Shown here piece by piece: positions 37,574-45,984 of a DNA stretch of 64,000 bases; the first letter of the stretch is position 1; each line of letters begins with the position of its first letter. Origin of the DNA: Rhizobium leucaenae USDA 9039. Its GTDB lineage: Bacteria > Pseudomonadota > Alphaproteobacteria > Rhizobiales > Rhizobiaceae. The stretch spans positions 62,001 to 126,000 of the forward strand of contig NZ_AUFB01000008.1 of the NCBI RefSeq assembly GCF_000426285.1. Direction: 5' to 3'. The notes under the pieces were generated by a model, which did not search any database, was not told where the DNA came from, and worked only from the letters and a program-made list of their open reading frames with translations. The translations under genes were made by a program, and so were the position numbers.

Positions 37574-38499
37574 CGTGCGGCCTCCTTCGTCGCGTTGAGC
37601 TCGCTATAGCTGCGGGGAAGAGTGGAAATGGCGCGCGAGGCGACTTCCGTTCCCGCCGTCAAGCAGGTGGAAAGCGTTTCGCCGCGGGCAAGCGCTGCCA
37701 GGAATGCAGCATTGAAGACGTCGCCGGCGCCGATCGTATCCACGACCTTCACCTGAGGCGCGGTGGCTGCGACGAGTGTTCCAGCCGTGTCGACGGCGAT
37801 TGCGCCGTCGGGGCCGCGTTTGACGACGACGATCGCCCCTTCGGGCATATGCGAGCGGAGATGGCGCGCGGCGTCCACGGGATCGTCCAGACCTGCGAGC
37901 GTGGTCGCTTCCACCTCATTCAAAAGGGCAATGCCGCAGCGCGACAGCCACCCGCGCGTCGCGGCGCAATTTTCATCCGTCCAGCCATCGAGCGGCCATC
38001 CGGTATCGAGGGCGAGGGTAATCCCATGTTCATCGGCCCAATCGAACAATGCGCCATAATCCCGTGTCAGATCGTCGGTCAGGAAGGGACCGCAGAGAAG
38101 GGCGTAACCGCCGGAAAGCGTCGATCCGTCGAGAACGGCAAAGACATCGGCAAGGCTGAGGCGTGGCAGGTGACCGCGCGTCGTGAAGAACGTGCGTTCG
38201 CCGTCCGGATGGGTGATCCCCACCGAAAGCGTCGTGCGCTCAGGGTGCACGGGCCACTTCACAGCCCGTTCGCCGAAAGCCTGGGCCAGCCAATGGCCGA
38301 ACTCATCGCTGCCGACACTTGCCGCAATCTCGAAGTCGACGCCCATGCCTTCCCAGGCAAGCGCGCTGTTCCCAGCCGCGCCGCCGACACGCAGTTCGTC
38401 ATGGTCGACGATGATCTCCGTCCCCGCCTTCGGCCAAGGTGCGGCAGGCCCGAGGATCAAGTCGACATTGACATTGCCGATGACTGCAAGCGGCTTCAT
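37570..38499 (-). CDS. PfkB-family carbohydrate kinase
   Basis: A 309-residue ribokinase-fold kinase. N-terminal GNVNVDLILGPAAPWPKAGT and VGGAAGNSALAWEGMG bind sugar; the second signature DTIGAGDVFNAAFLAALARG near residue 255 holds the catalytic aspartate. It lies between the ATPase and the SIS enzyme with overlaps or no gap. A PfkB kinase next to a SIS-domain deglycase is the FrlD/FrlB arrangement for Amadori compounds such as fructoselysine (inference). Other sugars are possible. Confidence 0.87.
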   Translation of the reverse strand: MKPLAVIGNVNVDLILGPAAPWPKAGTEIIVDHDELRVGGAAGNSALAWEGMGVDFEIAASVGSDEFGHWLAQAFGERAVKWPVHPERTTLSVGITHPDGERTFFTTRGHLPRLSLADVFAVLDGSTLSGGYALLCGPFLTDDLTRDYGALFDWADEHGITLALDTGWPLDGWTDENCAATRGWLSRCGIALLNEVEATTLAGLDDPVDAARHLRSHMPEGAIVVVKRGPDGAIAVDTAGTLVAATAPQVKVVDTIGAGDVFNAAFLAALARGETLSTCLTAGTEVASRAISTLPRSYSELNATKEAAR

Positions 38500-39516
38500 T
38501 CATTCACTCCGGGTAATTTTCGTCGAACGGACCGGCGTTCCGGCATTCTCGACCCGGGCCTCGGCAAAGGCGATCATCAGCCGTTGCGCGACCGGTAGCA
38601 TGGCGAAGATCGCTGCAAGGCCGCTTGCCGGCTCGAAGCGGATCGTCACTGCTCCCGCCACCGGCTCTTCGCCGGAGGCATCGAAGACGACAGTCGGTGC
38701 GCCGGTTTCCACTGCGGAAACGATCATCGCGGTGACAAGGCCCGCCGTATTGTCCCGCCCGCGAAACAGAATGACACCGATATCAGGCCCGAGCATTTCC
38801 ATAGGCCCATGGCGAAGCTGTCCGCCTTCGAGCGAGAAGCAGGGGCGGCGGGACAGCTCCGTCAAACCGAGTGCAAGCGCTTCGGCGACGCCCTGCAATC
38901 TGCGGCCGGACGTGACGACCGTTTCGACATTTGCGAGTGCAGAGAGGGCAGCCGCGATATCGACGCTTGGTGGCGATTTGAGCACGGCAAGGGCCGCGGC
39001 CGAGTCTTCGCCAAGCCCGGCAAGGATCGCGAGATGGAGGGCAAAGGTGACCGTCAGGCTGCGTGTCGCCGCAAAGGCCAGTTCCGTGCCGCCGGCGCCG
39101 ATCAGGGATGGTGCAGCCTTTGCCAGGAACGAATTGCCTTCGAGCGTCAGCCCGAAGGTCTCCTTCACGCTGCCTGTCTCATCGAACCAACGGACGACTT
39201 CGGCGCTTTCGCCGGATTGCGAGGTTACGAAGATCGTTCGGCCCTCCAGCGCTAGCGGCTGGCCGAGCTGTTCGGACAGCGGCAAAGCGATCGCATCGAT
39301 ACCGAGCGCGCGGTAAAGCGGCTCGACCGCGCGGTTGACAGCGTGCGATCCTCCCATGCCGAGAAGCAGGAGCCTACGCGTCTTCTTCAGCGAGGAAGCT
39401 GCCCTTGCGGCCATTTCGGCTGCGGCTTGGTAGGAGGCAACGGCATCCGCATGCTGGCGTGCCATTTCGCGATCGATCGCGGCAAGTCCTGTGGGTCGAG
39501 TCTTTTGTCCGGTCAT
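38500..39516 (-). CDS. SIS-domain protein, sugar-phosphate isomerase/deglycase type
   Basis: A 338-residue protein with two SIS domains like the isomerase half of GlmS, or FrlB deglycase. First domain: RRLLLLGMGGSHAVNRAVEP, FVTSQSGESAEVVRWFDETG. Second domain: VVTSGRRLQGVAEALALGLT, LEGGQLRHGPMEMLGPD. No glutaminase domain is present, so it does not make glucosamine-6-phosphate from glutamine. ATG 39516 follows CAAGGG by a normal distance; ATG 39522 overlaps the permease stop as ATGA. The very long open frame upstream (to 40374) is not coding. Likely acts on the kinase product. Confidence 0.85.
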   Translation of the reverse strand: MTGQKTRPTGLAAIDREMARQHADAVASYQAAAEMAARAASSLKKTRRLLLLGMGGSHAVNRAVEPLYRALGIDAIALPLSEQLGQPLALEGRTIFVTSQSGESAEVVRWFDETGSVKETFGLTLEGNSFLAKAAPSLIGAGGTELAFAATRSLTVTFALHLAILAGLGEDSAAALAVLKSPPSVDIAAALSALANVETVVTSGRRLQGVAEALALGLTELSRRPCFSLEGGQLRHGPMEMLGPDIGVILFRGRDNTAGLVTAMIVSAVETGAPTVVFDASGEEPVAGAVTIRFEPASGLAAIFAMLPVAQRLMIAFAEARVENAGTPVRSTKITRSE

Positions 39517-39518
39517 GG

Positions 39519-40364
39519 TCATCCCTTGACGCCGCCGCTTGTCAGCCCCGAGATCAGGGCGCGTTGCATGACGAGACCAACCAGCACCGGGGGCAGGGCG
39601 GCAAGCACACCGGCGGTCGCAATCAGTCCGTAATCGGATACACGTCCGCCCGCCAAATCGGCGATGGCGACTGTTAGGGTCTTCGCACGCTGGTCTGAGG
39701 TAAAGAGCAGCGCATAGAAGAATTCGTCCCAGGCCAGCAGGAAAGCGAAGAGCGCCGATGTCGCGATCACCGGCATCGCAAGCGGCAGCGTGATGATCTT
39801 CAGTGTCTGGAACAGGCCGGCACCGTCGATCATGGCGGCGGATTCGATCTCTTTCGGAATGGAATCGAAACCGGATTTCATGAGCCAGGTCGTGAACGGC
39901 GCAAGGATGGTGAGATAGACGAGCGCAAGCCCGAAGACGTTGTTCAGCATGCCGAGACAGGCAAGGCCCATATAGAGTGGCACAGCGAGCGCTACTGGCG
40001 GCAGCATGTAGGTGGCGATCACCATAGAGAGCGACCAGCCGACGGAAGGGGTGCGCGACACGGCCCAGCCGGCGGGGATCGCAAGCGCGATAGCCGCGAT
40101 CGTCGCCATACCCGCAATTTCGATGCTGTTGCGCAGCGAGGAGGTGAAAGCCGCGCCGGTACTGTTCTCGATCGTCGAGAACAACAGCCGGTAACGGGAA
40201 AAATCGGCTGTCTGCGGCCACCAGCGCAGGGGTTTCGCTGCGAGATCGGCGGCCGGTGAGATGCTCATGACGAACAGCCAGAGGATCGGCGCGAGAATGA
40301 CGGCGGCTAGCAGCAGCGCCGCGATATAGATGAAGACGGTGAAGATCGGGCTCCTGCGCTCCAT
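39519..40364 (-). CDS. Carbohydrate ABC permease, MalG type
   Basis: A 281-residue permease with six helices. The EAA loop reads KEIESAAMIDGAGLFQTLKI, then ITLPLAMPVIATSALFAFLL. N-terminal MERRSPIFTVFIYIAALLLA leads into the first helix. ATG 40364 shares its first base with the preceding permease stop. The frame stays open far upstream, but there it reads the other permease's antiphase. Confidence 0.88.
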   Translation of the reverse strand: MERRSPIFTVFIYIAALLLAAVILAPILWLFVMSISPAADLAAKPLRWWPQTADFSRYRLLFSTIENSTGAAFTSSLRNSIEIAGMATIAAIALAIPAGWAVSRTPSVGWSLSMVIATYMLPPVALAVPLYMGLACLGMLNNVFGLALVYLTILAPFTTWLMKSGFDSIPKEIESAAMIDGAGLFQTLKIITLPLAMPVIATSALFAFLLAWDEFFYALLFTSDQRAKTLTVAIADLAGGRVSDYGLIATAGVLAALPPVLVGLVMQRALISGLTSGGVKG

Positions 40365-41248
40365 CAGGCGGCACTCCCTACCGTCTTGCGCACCAGCGCG
40401 GCATAGCCCGCGGCGAGCACGGTCACCAGCAGCGTCACCATCAGTGCCAGGGACGCGCCGGATCCGGCCCGTTGGAAAGAGAAGGCTTCCTGATAGACAA
40501 GGATCGACAGCGTTCGCGTGCTGTTGGCGGGGCCGCCGCGCGTCATGACCCAGATGATATCGAAGACCTTGAAGGCTTCGATGGTCCGCAGCACCAGCGC
40601 TACCATCAGCGGACCCGCGAGATAGGGCAGGATCACGAAGCGAAAGCGGGCGATCGGCCCGGCGCCGTCGACCAGCGAGGCGGCGGTGATATCGCGCGGA
40701 ACGGCCTGCAGCGCCGCCAGTGCAATCAGGGCGACAAGGGGAAAGTTCTTCCAGCAATCGGCGACAATCAGCGCTGACAGCGCGGTGCCGGGTTCTCCGA
40801 GCCACGAGCGATAGGCGTCGATCAGGCCTAGTTGCGTGAGCGCCGCGTTCAAAGCGCCATATTCCGGATTATAGATCAGCCGCCATAGCGTCGCGTTCAC
40901 GACGGTCGGCAGTGCCCAAGGCAGGATCATCAATGCGCGCAATGCGGTGCGGCCACGGAATTCCTGATTGAGCAGCAATGCGGCAAGCACGCCGATCACC
41001 ATCTCGGCGGCAACGGAAATGATCGCAAACAAAGCCGTCGTAACGAGGGTCCGCTGGAAGTTCGAACCGGAGATCATCTTCGTGTAATTGTCGATCCCGA
41101 CGAAATTGCCTTCCGTGCCGACGAGCTTGGCGTCGGTGAAGGAGAGACGGACGGTATCCACCAGAGGCCATCCGATGATGGCGATCATGACCACGAGGAG
41201 CGGCAGCATCAAAAGCCACGCGCGGGTTGTCATCCAGGTGCCGGACAT
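40364..41248 (-). CDS. Carbohydrate ABC permease, MalF type
   Basis: A 294-residue permease. After a short cytoplasmic start (MSGTWMTTRAWLLMLPLLVV) helices follow, with a periplasmic loop after helix one (FVGIDNYTKMISGSNFQRT). The EAA loop is RDITAASLVDGAGPIARFRF, then VILPYLAGPLMVALVL, and the MTRGGPANSTRTLSILVYQE segment is typical of sugar permeases. ATG 41248 follows AAGGGTGGCCCAAAA. Pairs with the MalG-type partner. Confidence 0.88.
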   Translation of the reverse strand: MSGTWMTTRAWLLMLPLLVVMIAIIGWPLVDTVRLSFTDAKLVGTEGNFVGIDNYTKMISGSNFQRTLVTTALFAIISVAAEMVIGVLAALLLNQEFRGRTALRALMILPWALPTVVNATLWRLIYNPEYGALNAALTQLGLIDAYRSWLGEPGTALSALIVADCWKNFPLVALIALAALQAVPRDITAASLVDGAGPIARFRFVILPYLAGPLMVALVLRTIEAFKVFDIIWVMTRGGPANSTRTLSILVYQEAFSFQRAGSGASLALMVTLLVTVLAAGYAALVRKTVGSAA

Positions 41249-41287
41249 TTTTGGGCCACCCTTTTTATTCGTCGGACTGGATTGGAA

Positions 41288-41312
41288 ACGGGCGGCGCTT
41301 TGCGCCACCCGT
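41288..41312 (-). terminator. Intercistronic hairpin after the binding-protein gene
   Basis: On the plus strand ACGGGCGGCGC (41288-41298), TTT, GCGCCACCCGT (41302-41312): ten of eleven pairs. It lies between the binding protein and the first permease, where such stems stabilise the 5' message. No T-run. Confidence 0.5.
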
Positions 41313-41323
41313 TGATGGCGGTC

Positions 41324-42562
41324 TTAGAGACCGCTGTTTTCGGCAGCCGATTTCAGCGCATCTTCCGGCGAGGACTGACCGAGCAGCGATTCCTGGATCG
41401 CCTGCTGCAGTGCCGTCGAAAGCTCCTGATATTTGGGCGTCGTCGGGCGCGGGTACATGGCTGCAAGGCCGACCTTTGCCGCGGCGATCAGTTCTTCCTG
41501 TCCCTTGGTGACGGCCGGATCGTCATAGGAGGAGGCCCAGATCGGCAGGCTGAGCTTGGCATATTGGTTCTGCGTCGCCTGCGAGGTCATGAAGCTGATG
41601 TATTTCCAGGCTTCGTCCGGATGCTTGCTGGCTGCGGTGATGCCGAGGCCCATCGAACCATTCACGGCGGAGGCTTCGCTCTTGCCAGCTACGCCCGGCG
41701 CCGGAACGACACCGACCTTGCCGGCCACTTTGCTGTCCTTGGGATCGTTCGCCATATTGTACATGTAGGTCCAATTGAGCGCGAAAGCGGCATCGCCGTT
41801 TTCAAAGACCTTGCGGACGTCTTCCTCCAGGAATTCCTTGGAATTCGGATTGGTCAGGCCGGATTTATAGCTCGAAACCATATACTTCAGGGCATCGAGG
41901 CCGCCGCCTGTCTGGAAGGCCGGCTTGCCGTCCTTCAGGAAATCACCCTTATAGGCGCTGACGAGCGTCGTGTAGTCGCAGATCGCAGCTTCGGCCTGTG
42001 ACCAGCTCCAGGCGATCGGCGTTGCGAGCAGCCCTTTTTCCTTGATGGTCTTTGCTTGTTCGTTAAGCTCGTCCCAGGTCTTCGGCGGGGTCTTGATGCC
42101 GGCTTTTTCCAGGATTTCCTTGTTGTAGAACAGATACTTCGTATCGAGAATCCACGGCATGCCGAAATATTTGCCGTCATATTGAACGGTGGTCCAGGCG
42201 CCGGGCAGCACGCCCTTTTTCATGTCGTCGGTGATGCGCGAGGACACATCGACGAGCACTTTGTTCGTCGCATATTCGGCCGGCCAGATCACGTCGAAGA
42301 GAACGACGTCATAGCCGCCGCCGGAGCCCTGCGCCAGCACGGTTTTGTCGTGCAGGCCTTCATAGGGAACGAATTCGAGATTGACCTTGATATCGGGATT
42401 TGCCTTGGTAAAGGCGTCGGTCATGGCGCGCACGTCGGCTTCGCTGTAAGCGGCCTGGGCCATGAAAAGCGCGTTGATCGTCGTTTCGGCAAATGCATGC
42501 GATGCAAAAGACGCGCCGATCAGCGCGGCGCCAAATAAGGTCTTGCTTAGGGATTTCAACAT
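41324..42562 (-). CDS. Sugar ABC transporter substrate-binding protein, family 1
   Basis: A 412-residue periplasmic receptor. Signal peptide residues 1-25 (MLKSLSKTLFGAALIGASFA, then SHAFA). The mature part has the SBP_bac_1 pattern: DAFTKANPDIKVNLEFVPYE, YDVVLFDVIWPAEYATNKVL, GMPWILDTKYLFYNKEILEK and FENGDAAFALNWTYMYNMAN. First gene of the operon, and divergent from the ROK regulator. The ligand is unknown; the enzymes downstream point to a sugar or sugar-amine. Confidence 0.9.
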   Translation of the reverse strand: MLKSLSKTLFGAALIGASFASHAFAETTINALFMAQAAYSEADVRAMTDAFTKANPDIKVNLEFVPYEGLHDKTVLAQGSGGGYDVVLFDVIWPAEYATNKVLVDVSSRITDDMKKGVLPGAWTTVQYDGKYFGMPWILDTKYLFYNKEILEKAGIKTPPKTWDELNEQAKTIKEKGLLATPIAWSWSQAEAAICDYTTLVSAYKGDFLKDGKPAFQTGGGLDALKYMVSSYKSGLTNPNSKEFLEEDVRKVFENGDAAFALNWTYMYNMANDPKDSKVAGKVGVVPAPGVAGKSEASAVNGSMGLGITAASKHPDEAWKYISFMTSQATQNQYAKLSLPIWASSYDDPAVTKGQEELIAAAKVGLAAMYPRPTTPKYQELSTALQQAIQESLLGQSSPEDALKSAAENSGL

Positions 42563-42718
42563 TCCACCCTCCAGTTTTTGACTTCACGCGATTTTCCGAC
42601 GGCGGCCTTCGTCGCGATCGGTTTTTAAGAAGGCAGCCGGAATCGGTGCCCGATCCTTTTCGGATCATCGTCGGGCCTCTGCTGGCCCTCTTGTTCCCAC
42701 GAAACTCTCCGGTTTCTT

Positions 42719-42743
42719 ATTAAGTCAATTGTCTTGACTTAAT
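42719..42743. promoter_or_regulatory. Perfect inverted repeat between the ABC operon and the ROK gene
   Basis: ATTAAGTCAA (42719-42728), TTGTC, TTGACTTAAT (42734-42743): ten-base arms without mismatch around a five-base spacer. The right arm contains TTGACT, a -35-like hexamer for the ROK gene. ROK repressors bind such AT-rich repeats; this is the expected operator for both transcripts. Confidence 0.65.
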
Positions 42744-42784
42744 TACTTCTTCAATATTCTACTGCTGTCAAGAGGGAATTGCAG

Positions 42785-43984
42785 ATGAACGATACCCGCC
42801 CGATCCGTGCCAAGAGCGGCACCAATCACGAAGGCACCAGTGCCCATAATCGCCGGGTGATGATCGATGCATTGCGCGTCAATGGAGCGCTGTCACGGGC
42901 GGATCTGGCGCGCGCCACCCGGCTGACGAAGCAGACGGTTTCCAACATCATCGACGAACTTGAACGCGATGGCCTCGTGACGTCGCAGCAGACGGTGCGC
43001 AACGGCCGCGGACAGCCTTCGACGCCCTATGTCCTCGTCCCGGAAGGTGCGTTTGCGATCGGGCTGCAAATCGATCGGCACATGACGAGGGCGATTGCCG
43101 TCGATCTCGTGGGAAATGTGCTCGTCCGGATGGAGGCGAAGCTTCCCTCGGGTGGACCGGCGACCGGGGCTAAGGTCATTCTGGACCTGGTAGCTGATGT
43201 CCGGCGGCAATTGGCAGAGATCGCGACGCAATCCGAGGAGAGGCTAATCGGTCTCGGTGCGGCCATGCCCGGTCCCTTCGGGCTCGCCGGCAACGGCGAC
43301 GATCCCTGGATGATGGAGGCCTGGCAAAAGTTTCCATTGCTTGAGGCCCTTGCCGTCGGCACCGGTCTTGATGTCAGCATCCAAAACGATGCCGCAGCGG
43401 CGACGATTGCCGAGAGAATGGTGGGCGCAGCGCACGGACTTGATCACGCGGTCTGCCTCTATGTCGGCTACGGCATCGGTGCCGGTCTTATTCTCGGCGG
43501 CGAGCTTTATACCGGCGCAAACGGCAATGCCGGCGAAATCGGGATGGCCTTGCTTACGATGGGAGACCAGTCGACCCCGCTCGAACATCGCGCGTCGCTG
43601 GCCTCACTCTATCAATATCTATCACTCGACGCGGCCGATCCGGATCTTTATGCCAAAATCCATGATCTCGTATCGGCCGACGATCGCAGGATCATTGCAT
43701 GGATCGAAGCCGCCGCCTCCGATCTCAGATGGAGCGTGCATTTGATCGAAACCATCTTCGATCCGCAGACCGTCATCCTATGCGGCAGCGCACCGCGCAT
43801 CTTGGTGGACCGCCTCATCACGGCCATGGGACCATTGCTGCCGTCGATCGCCGAGCGCCGCGATCGCACGGTCGCGCGTTTGCAAATTGGTATTGCCGAC
43901 CCCTGGTCCGTCGCGCTCGGAGCGGCCGCCGGCCCGATCAGCCAGGAATTCGATCCGCGCTATGCGGCGATCTTGAAAGATTAG
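42785..43984 (+). CDS. ROK-family transcriptional regulator
   Basis: A 399-residue ROK repressor. Residues about 20-70 are the winged helix (VNGALSRADLARATRLTKQT, VSNIIDELERDGLV). From about 85 on it has the sugar-kinase-like fold: GAAMPGPFGLAGNGDDPWMM, then VCLYVGYGIGAGLILGGELY and GANGNAGEIGMALL, but the zinc-binding cysteine cluster of true ROK kinases is missing. It reads divergently from the ABC operon; the perfect repeat in between is its likely site. The inducer is probably the imported sugar or its phosphate. Confidence 0.9.
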   Translation: MNDTRPIRAKSGTNHEGTSAHNRRVMIDALRVNGALSRADLARATRLTKQTVSNIIDELERDGLVTSQQTVRNGRGQPSTPYVLVPEGAFAIGLQIDRHMTRAIAVDLVGNVLVRMEAKLPSGGPATGAKVILDLVADVRRQLAEIATQSEERLIGLGAAMPGPFGLAGNGDDPWMMEAWQKFPLLEALAVGTGLDVSIQNDAAAATIAERMVGAAHGLDHAVCLYVGYGIGAGLILGGELYTGANGNAGEIGMALLTMGDQSTPLEHRASLASLYQYLSLDAADPDLYAKIHDLVSADDRRIIAWIEAAASDLRWSVHLIETIFDPQTVILCGSAPRILVDRLITAMGPLLPSIAERRDRTVARLQIGIADPWSVALGAAAGPISQEFDPRYAAILKD

Positions 43985-44128
43985 TGAGGATGCCTTCTGG
44001 GAGTTTCCCAACCTTCCCGATTCAAGCTTAGAATCTTCCCACAAGCCCAAGCCAGTGCCTCACCGATCCGCACCGCGAAATGATAAGCGACAGAAAAATC
44101 GATCGCGATCGCTCTTATCTGAGAGGGA

Positions 44129-44153
44129 GGAACAATTTTTTTCTGGCAGAGTT
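44129..44153 (+). promoter_or_regulatory. EcfG-type stress promoter candidate
   Basis: GGAAC (44129-44133), 16 bases, AGTT (44150-44153), one base from the CGTT consensus. It lies 24 bases before the DUF982 gene. The spacer has a seven-base T-run. Confidence 0.4.
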
Positions 44154-44176
44154 CGGCACGCTGGGGATTCAAGAAG

Positions 44177-44437
44177 ATGAAGCGCCAGTGGTGGAATGAT
44201 CCGGTAAACGTCGAAACCTGTATTTTTGGCAGGTATGTCATTGTCAACAGCACCGAAAGTGCGGCGCAATACATGTTCGAGGAGTGGCGGGGCGACCGTA
44301 GCGCGACCGCTTTTCAGGCGGTGATGCAAGCTCTCTTCGATGCTCATGACGGAAAGCTGCCGATCGACGATGCGCGCGCCGCCTTCATGACGGCAGTCGA
44401 AAATGCGGGGCTGCGCTTTGCTGCCGACAAAATCTAA
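44177..44437 (+). CDS. DUF982 domain protein
   Basis: An 86-residue DUF982 protein, a family nearly confined to rhizobia and often present in many copies. It reads NVETCIFGRYVIVNSTESAA, then QYMFEEWRGDRSATAFQAVM and GKLPIDDARAAFMTAVENAG, matching the family core. Function unknown. A stress-type promoter lies upstream and a 12-base inverted repeat follows. Confidence 0.85.
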   Translation: MKRQWWNDPVNVETCIFGRYVIVNSTESAAQYMFEEWRGDRSATAFQAVMQALFDAHDGKLPIDDARAAFMTAVENAGLRFAADKI

Positions 44438-44455
44438 GAAAAGCCCGCGAAAAAA

Positions 44456-44490
44456 TGCCGTTAGCAGCGACGGGTTTTCTGCTAACGGCA
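44456..44490 (+). terminator. Perfect 12-base stem-loop after the DUF982 gene
   Basis: TGCCGTTAGCAG (44456-44467) and CTGCTAACGGCA (44479-44490) pair without mismatch around an eleven-base loop that contains GGGTTTT. No T-run follows; it could be a terminator for both directions. Confidence 0.6.
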
Positions 44491-45120
44491 ACAGGAAATC
44501 ACATCACCTCGATCACATGAGTGGCAAGGTATGTTTCCGGCGGCGCACCGAACTTGCCGGTATTATCATTGTTCCCGCCGCAGACTGTGATTTTGCTCAA
44601 GCATGTTTTTTCCGTCTTCGCCTGTTCGCAATGCCGGGGTCGAATGCCGGTGAAAACATCGGAAATCAGCGTCGGTTCTCTGATGATGAAGGGTCTTGCG
44701 ACGGAGGGGATTCCGGCGACCGGGTATTATTATCACTTTGAATGGGATTTGATGAAGCCGCGCTTTCCCGCGGGACTGCAGATCGCCACACGAGACATCT
44801 GGCGGTCTCATCTAGCAATTTGCGCGATCTGGCAATCGCCTGCGATGTGATCGTGAAAACATCTAGCCGCTCTCGCGGCGAGGAACCAATAGGCATGTTT
44901 GTCTCCCGTGGATACAGGCGGGAGCGCTTATGATCTCTCAGCCGTCAACGCCTTTGTGTTCGGTTGCCGACGATAAGGAGGAAATGGGCCGATCCATTGG
45001 AAAGTCAACCCAGGCGAGTTTGCGATGGCGTCGCTGAACGCCGGCAGAGCAGCTTTGGAGAGCCGTCATCTCCGCAAGCCTTGAGTTGAGCAAGTGTCGA
45101 CAGCGGAATACGACTGGGGT
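44491..45120. other. Region without a convincing gene; possible small-gene remnant
   Basis: About 630 bases. Open frames here lack domains and ribosome sites. Near 44972 AAGGAGGAA precedes an ATG that opens only 17 codons (MGRSIGKSTQASLRWRR). A shifted frame then reads TPAEQLWRAVISASLELSKC, which resembles small LWRAVI-type proteins of rhizobia. So a short gene may have decayed here. No repeat or RNA was seen. Confidence 0.35.
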
Positions 45121-45495
45121 TCATCCGCCGCTCCCCGGACCTCCGTCACCTTCCAGGAACTCGGGATACTGGATCATCTCGCGATTATTGGTGTCGATCG
45201 AAGAACTTGACGATGTCTCAGCGATAGTTTTTGGCGAATAAGGCTCATCTCTCTCCAGATGGTTGATGATGTGATCTATCACCGCGATAGTATCCGCCAT
45301 CACTTCGATCTGCTTGTTCAGCTCGTGGGTGAAATTTCGCGTCAAAATTCTCTTGTCGATTACGGGGTCGACTTGGCCCTTGACGATTTGAACTTCTTCT
45401 CGCTGCAGGCCCTCTAACAGTTGTTTTGCGGCTTCGATCTGATGCGACAACTTCTTGCGCTGCTGTACCAGGTCATCTTTCATGCCATCGATCAT
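45121..45495 (-). CDS. Coiled-coil small protein of unknown function
   Basis: A 124-residue protein. Residues about 1-95 are strongly helical with heptad-like hydrophobics (MIDGMKDDLVQQRKKLSHQI, EAAKQLLEGLQREEVQ, ELNKQIEVMADTIAVIDHII). The end is a Ser-rich, then Gly-rich tail (ETSSSSSIDTNN, GDGGPGSGG). CAAAGAGATGATCAA precedes ATG 45495. No family recognised. It follows the gene at 45734 on the same strand by 32 bases, so the two may be one operon. Confidence 0.6.
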   Translation of the reverse strand: MIDGMKDDLVQQRKKLSHQIEAAKQLLEGLQREEVQIVKGQVDPVIDKRILTRNFTHELNKQIEVMADTIAVIDHIINHLERDEPYSPKTIAETSSSSSIDTNNREMIQYPEFLEGDGGPGSGG

Positions 45496-45527
45496 TTGAT
45501 CATCTCTTTGATGTAATAAGCCGGCAC

Positions 45528-45734
45528 CTAAATCCGTTGAACCATTCCAAGCTCATCGAATGATGCTAGCTGCTCCTTTGTCGCGCCGACAGGAGCCATG
45601 AAACGCGCAGACTTGCCGGCTTCGCGAATTGCCTTCACGGCATCAAATGCCGCCTCGTAGGTTGCATGCTCTTCAGAACCGTCCGCAGACAGTCCATCTT
45701 CCAAATAGCTTTCGACGTACCACGTCCTTTGCAT
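45528..45734 (-). CDS. Small conserved-looking protein of unknown function
   Basis: Sixty-eight residues: MQRTWYVESYLEDGLSADGS, EEHATYEAAFDAVKAIREAG, KSARFMAPVGATKEQLASFD. It looks like a small alpha/beta domain. CGGAGGAGAGCCT sits in front of ATG 45734, a strong site. Probably real. Confidence 0.65.
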   Translation of the reverse strand: MQRTWYVESYLEDGLSADGSEEHATYEAAFDAVKAIREAGKSARFMAPVGATKEQLASFDELGMVQRI

Positions 45735-45932
45735 AGGCTCTCCTCCGCTTTACTAGGCGGAGATTGGCGGTTGCCGAGCGATGTCAAGAAGCAAGAGAAC
45801 CAAAACTTCGCAGACCTGAAGGGTAGTGCGCGTGGCGGACCATGATTCCCTTCGCCATTGCGATCGCCTGAGTGGACGAGCCCGGAACCATTCCTCTGGT
45901 CGCACTTGATCGAAATCATATGGACATCAGAA

Positions 45933-45957
45933 GGAACCGCGCTGGGACAGCAGCGTT
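45933..45957 (+). promoter_or_regulatory. EcfG-type general-stress promoter
   Basis: GGAAC (45933-45937), 16 bases, CGTT (45954-45957): full match to the pattern. It lies 27 bases before ATG 45985 of the DUF2934-REC gene. Confidence 0.6.
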
Positions 45958-45984
45958 TGGAAGGGTGGCAAACGAGGATTCTCC

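Noticed and set aside
39517..40374. Upstream extension of the SIS-domain frame
   Set aside because: It runs through the MalG-type permease in another frame and reads as arginine-rich nonsense.
44513..44850. A plus-strand frame with several cysteines and aromatic residues
   Set aside because: No ribosome site, no conserved pattern, and overlapping alternative frames of equal length.
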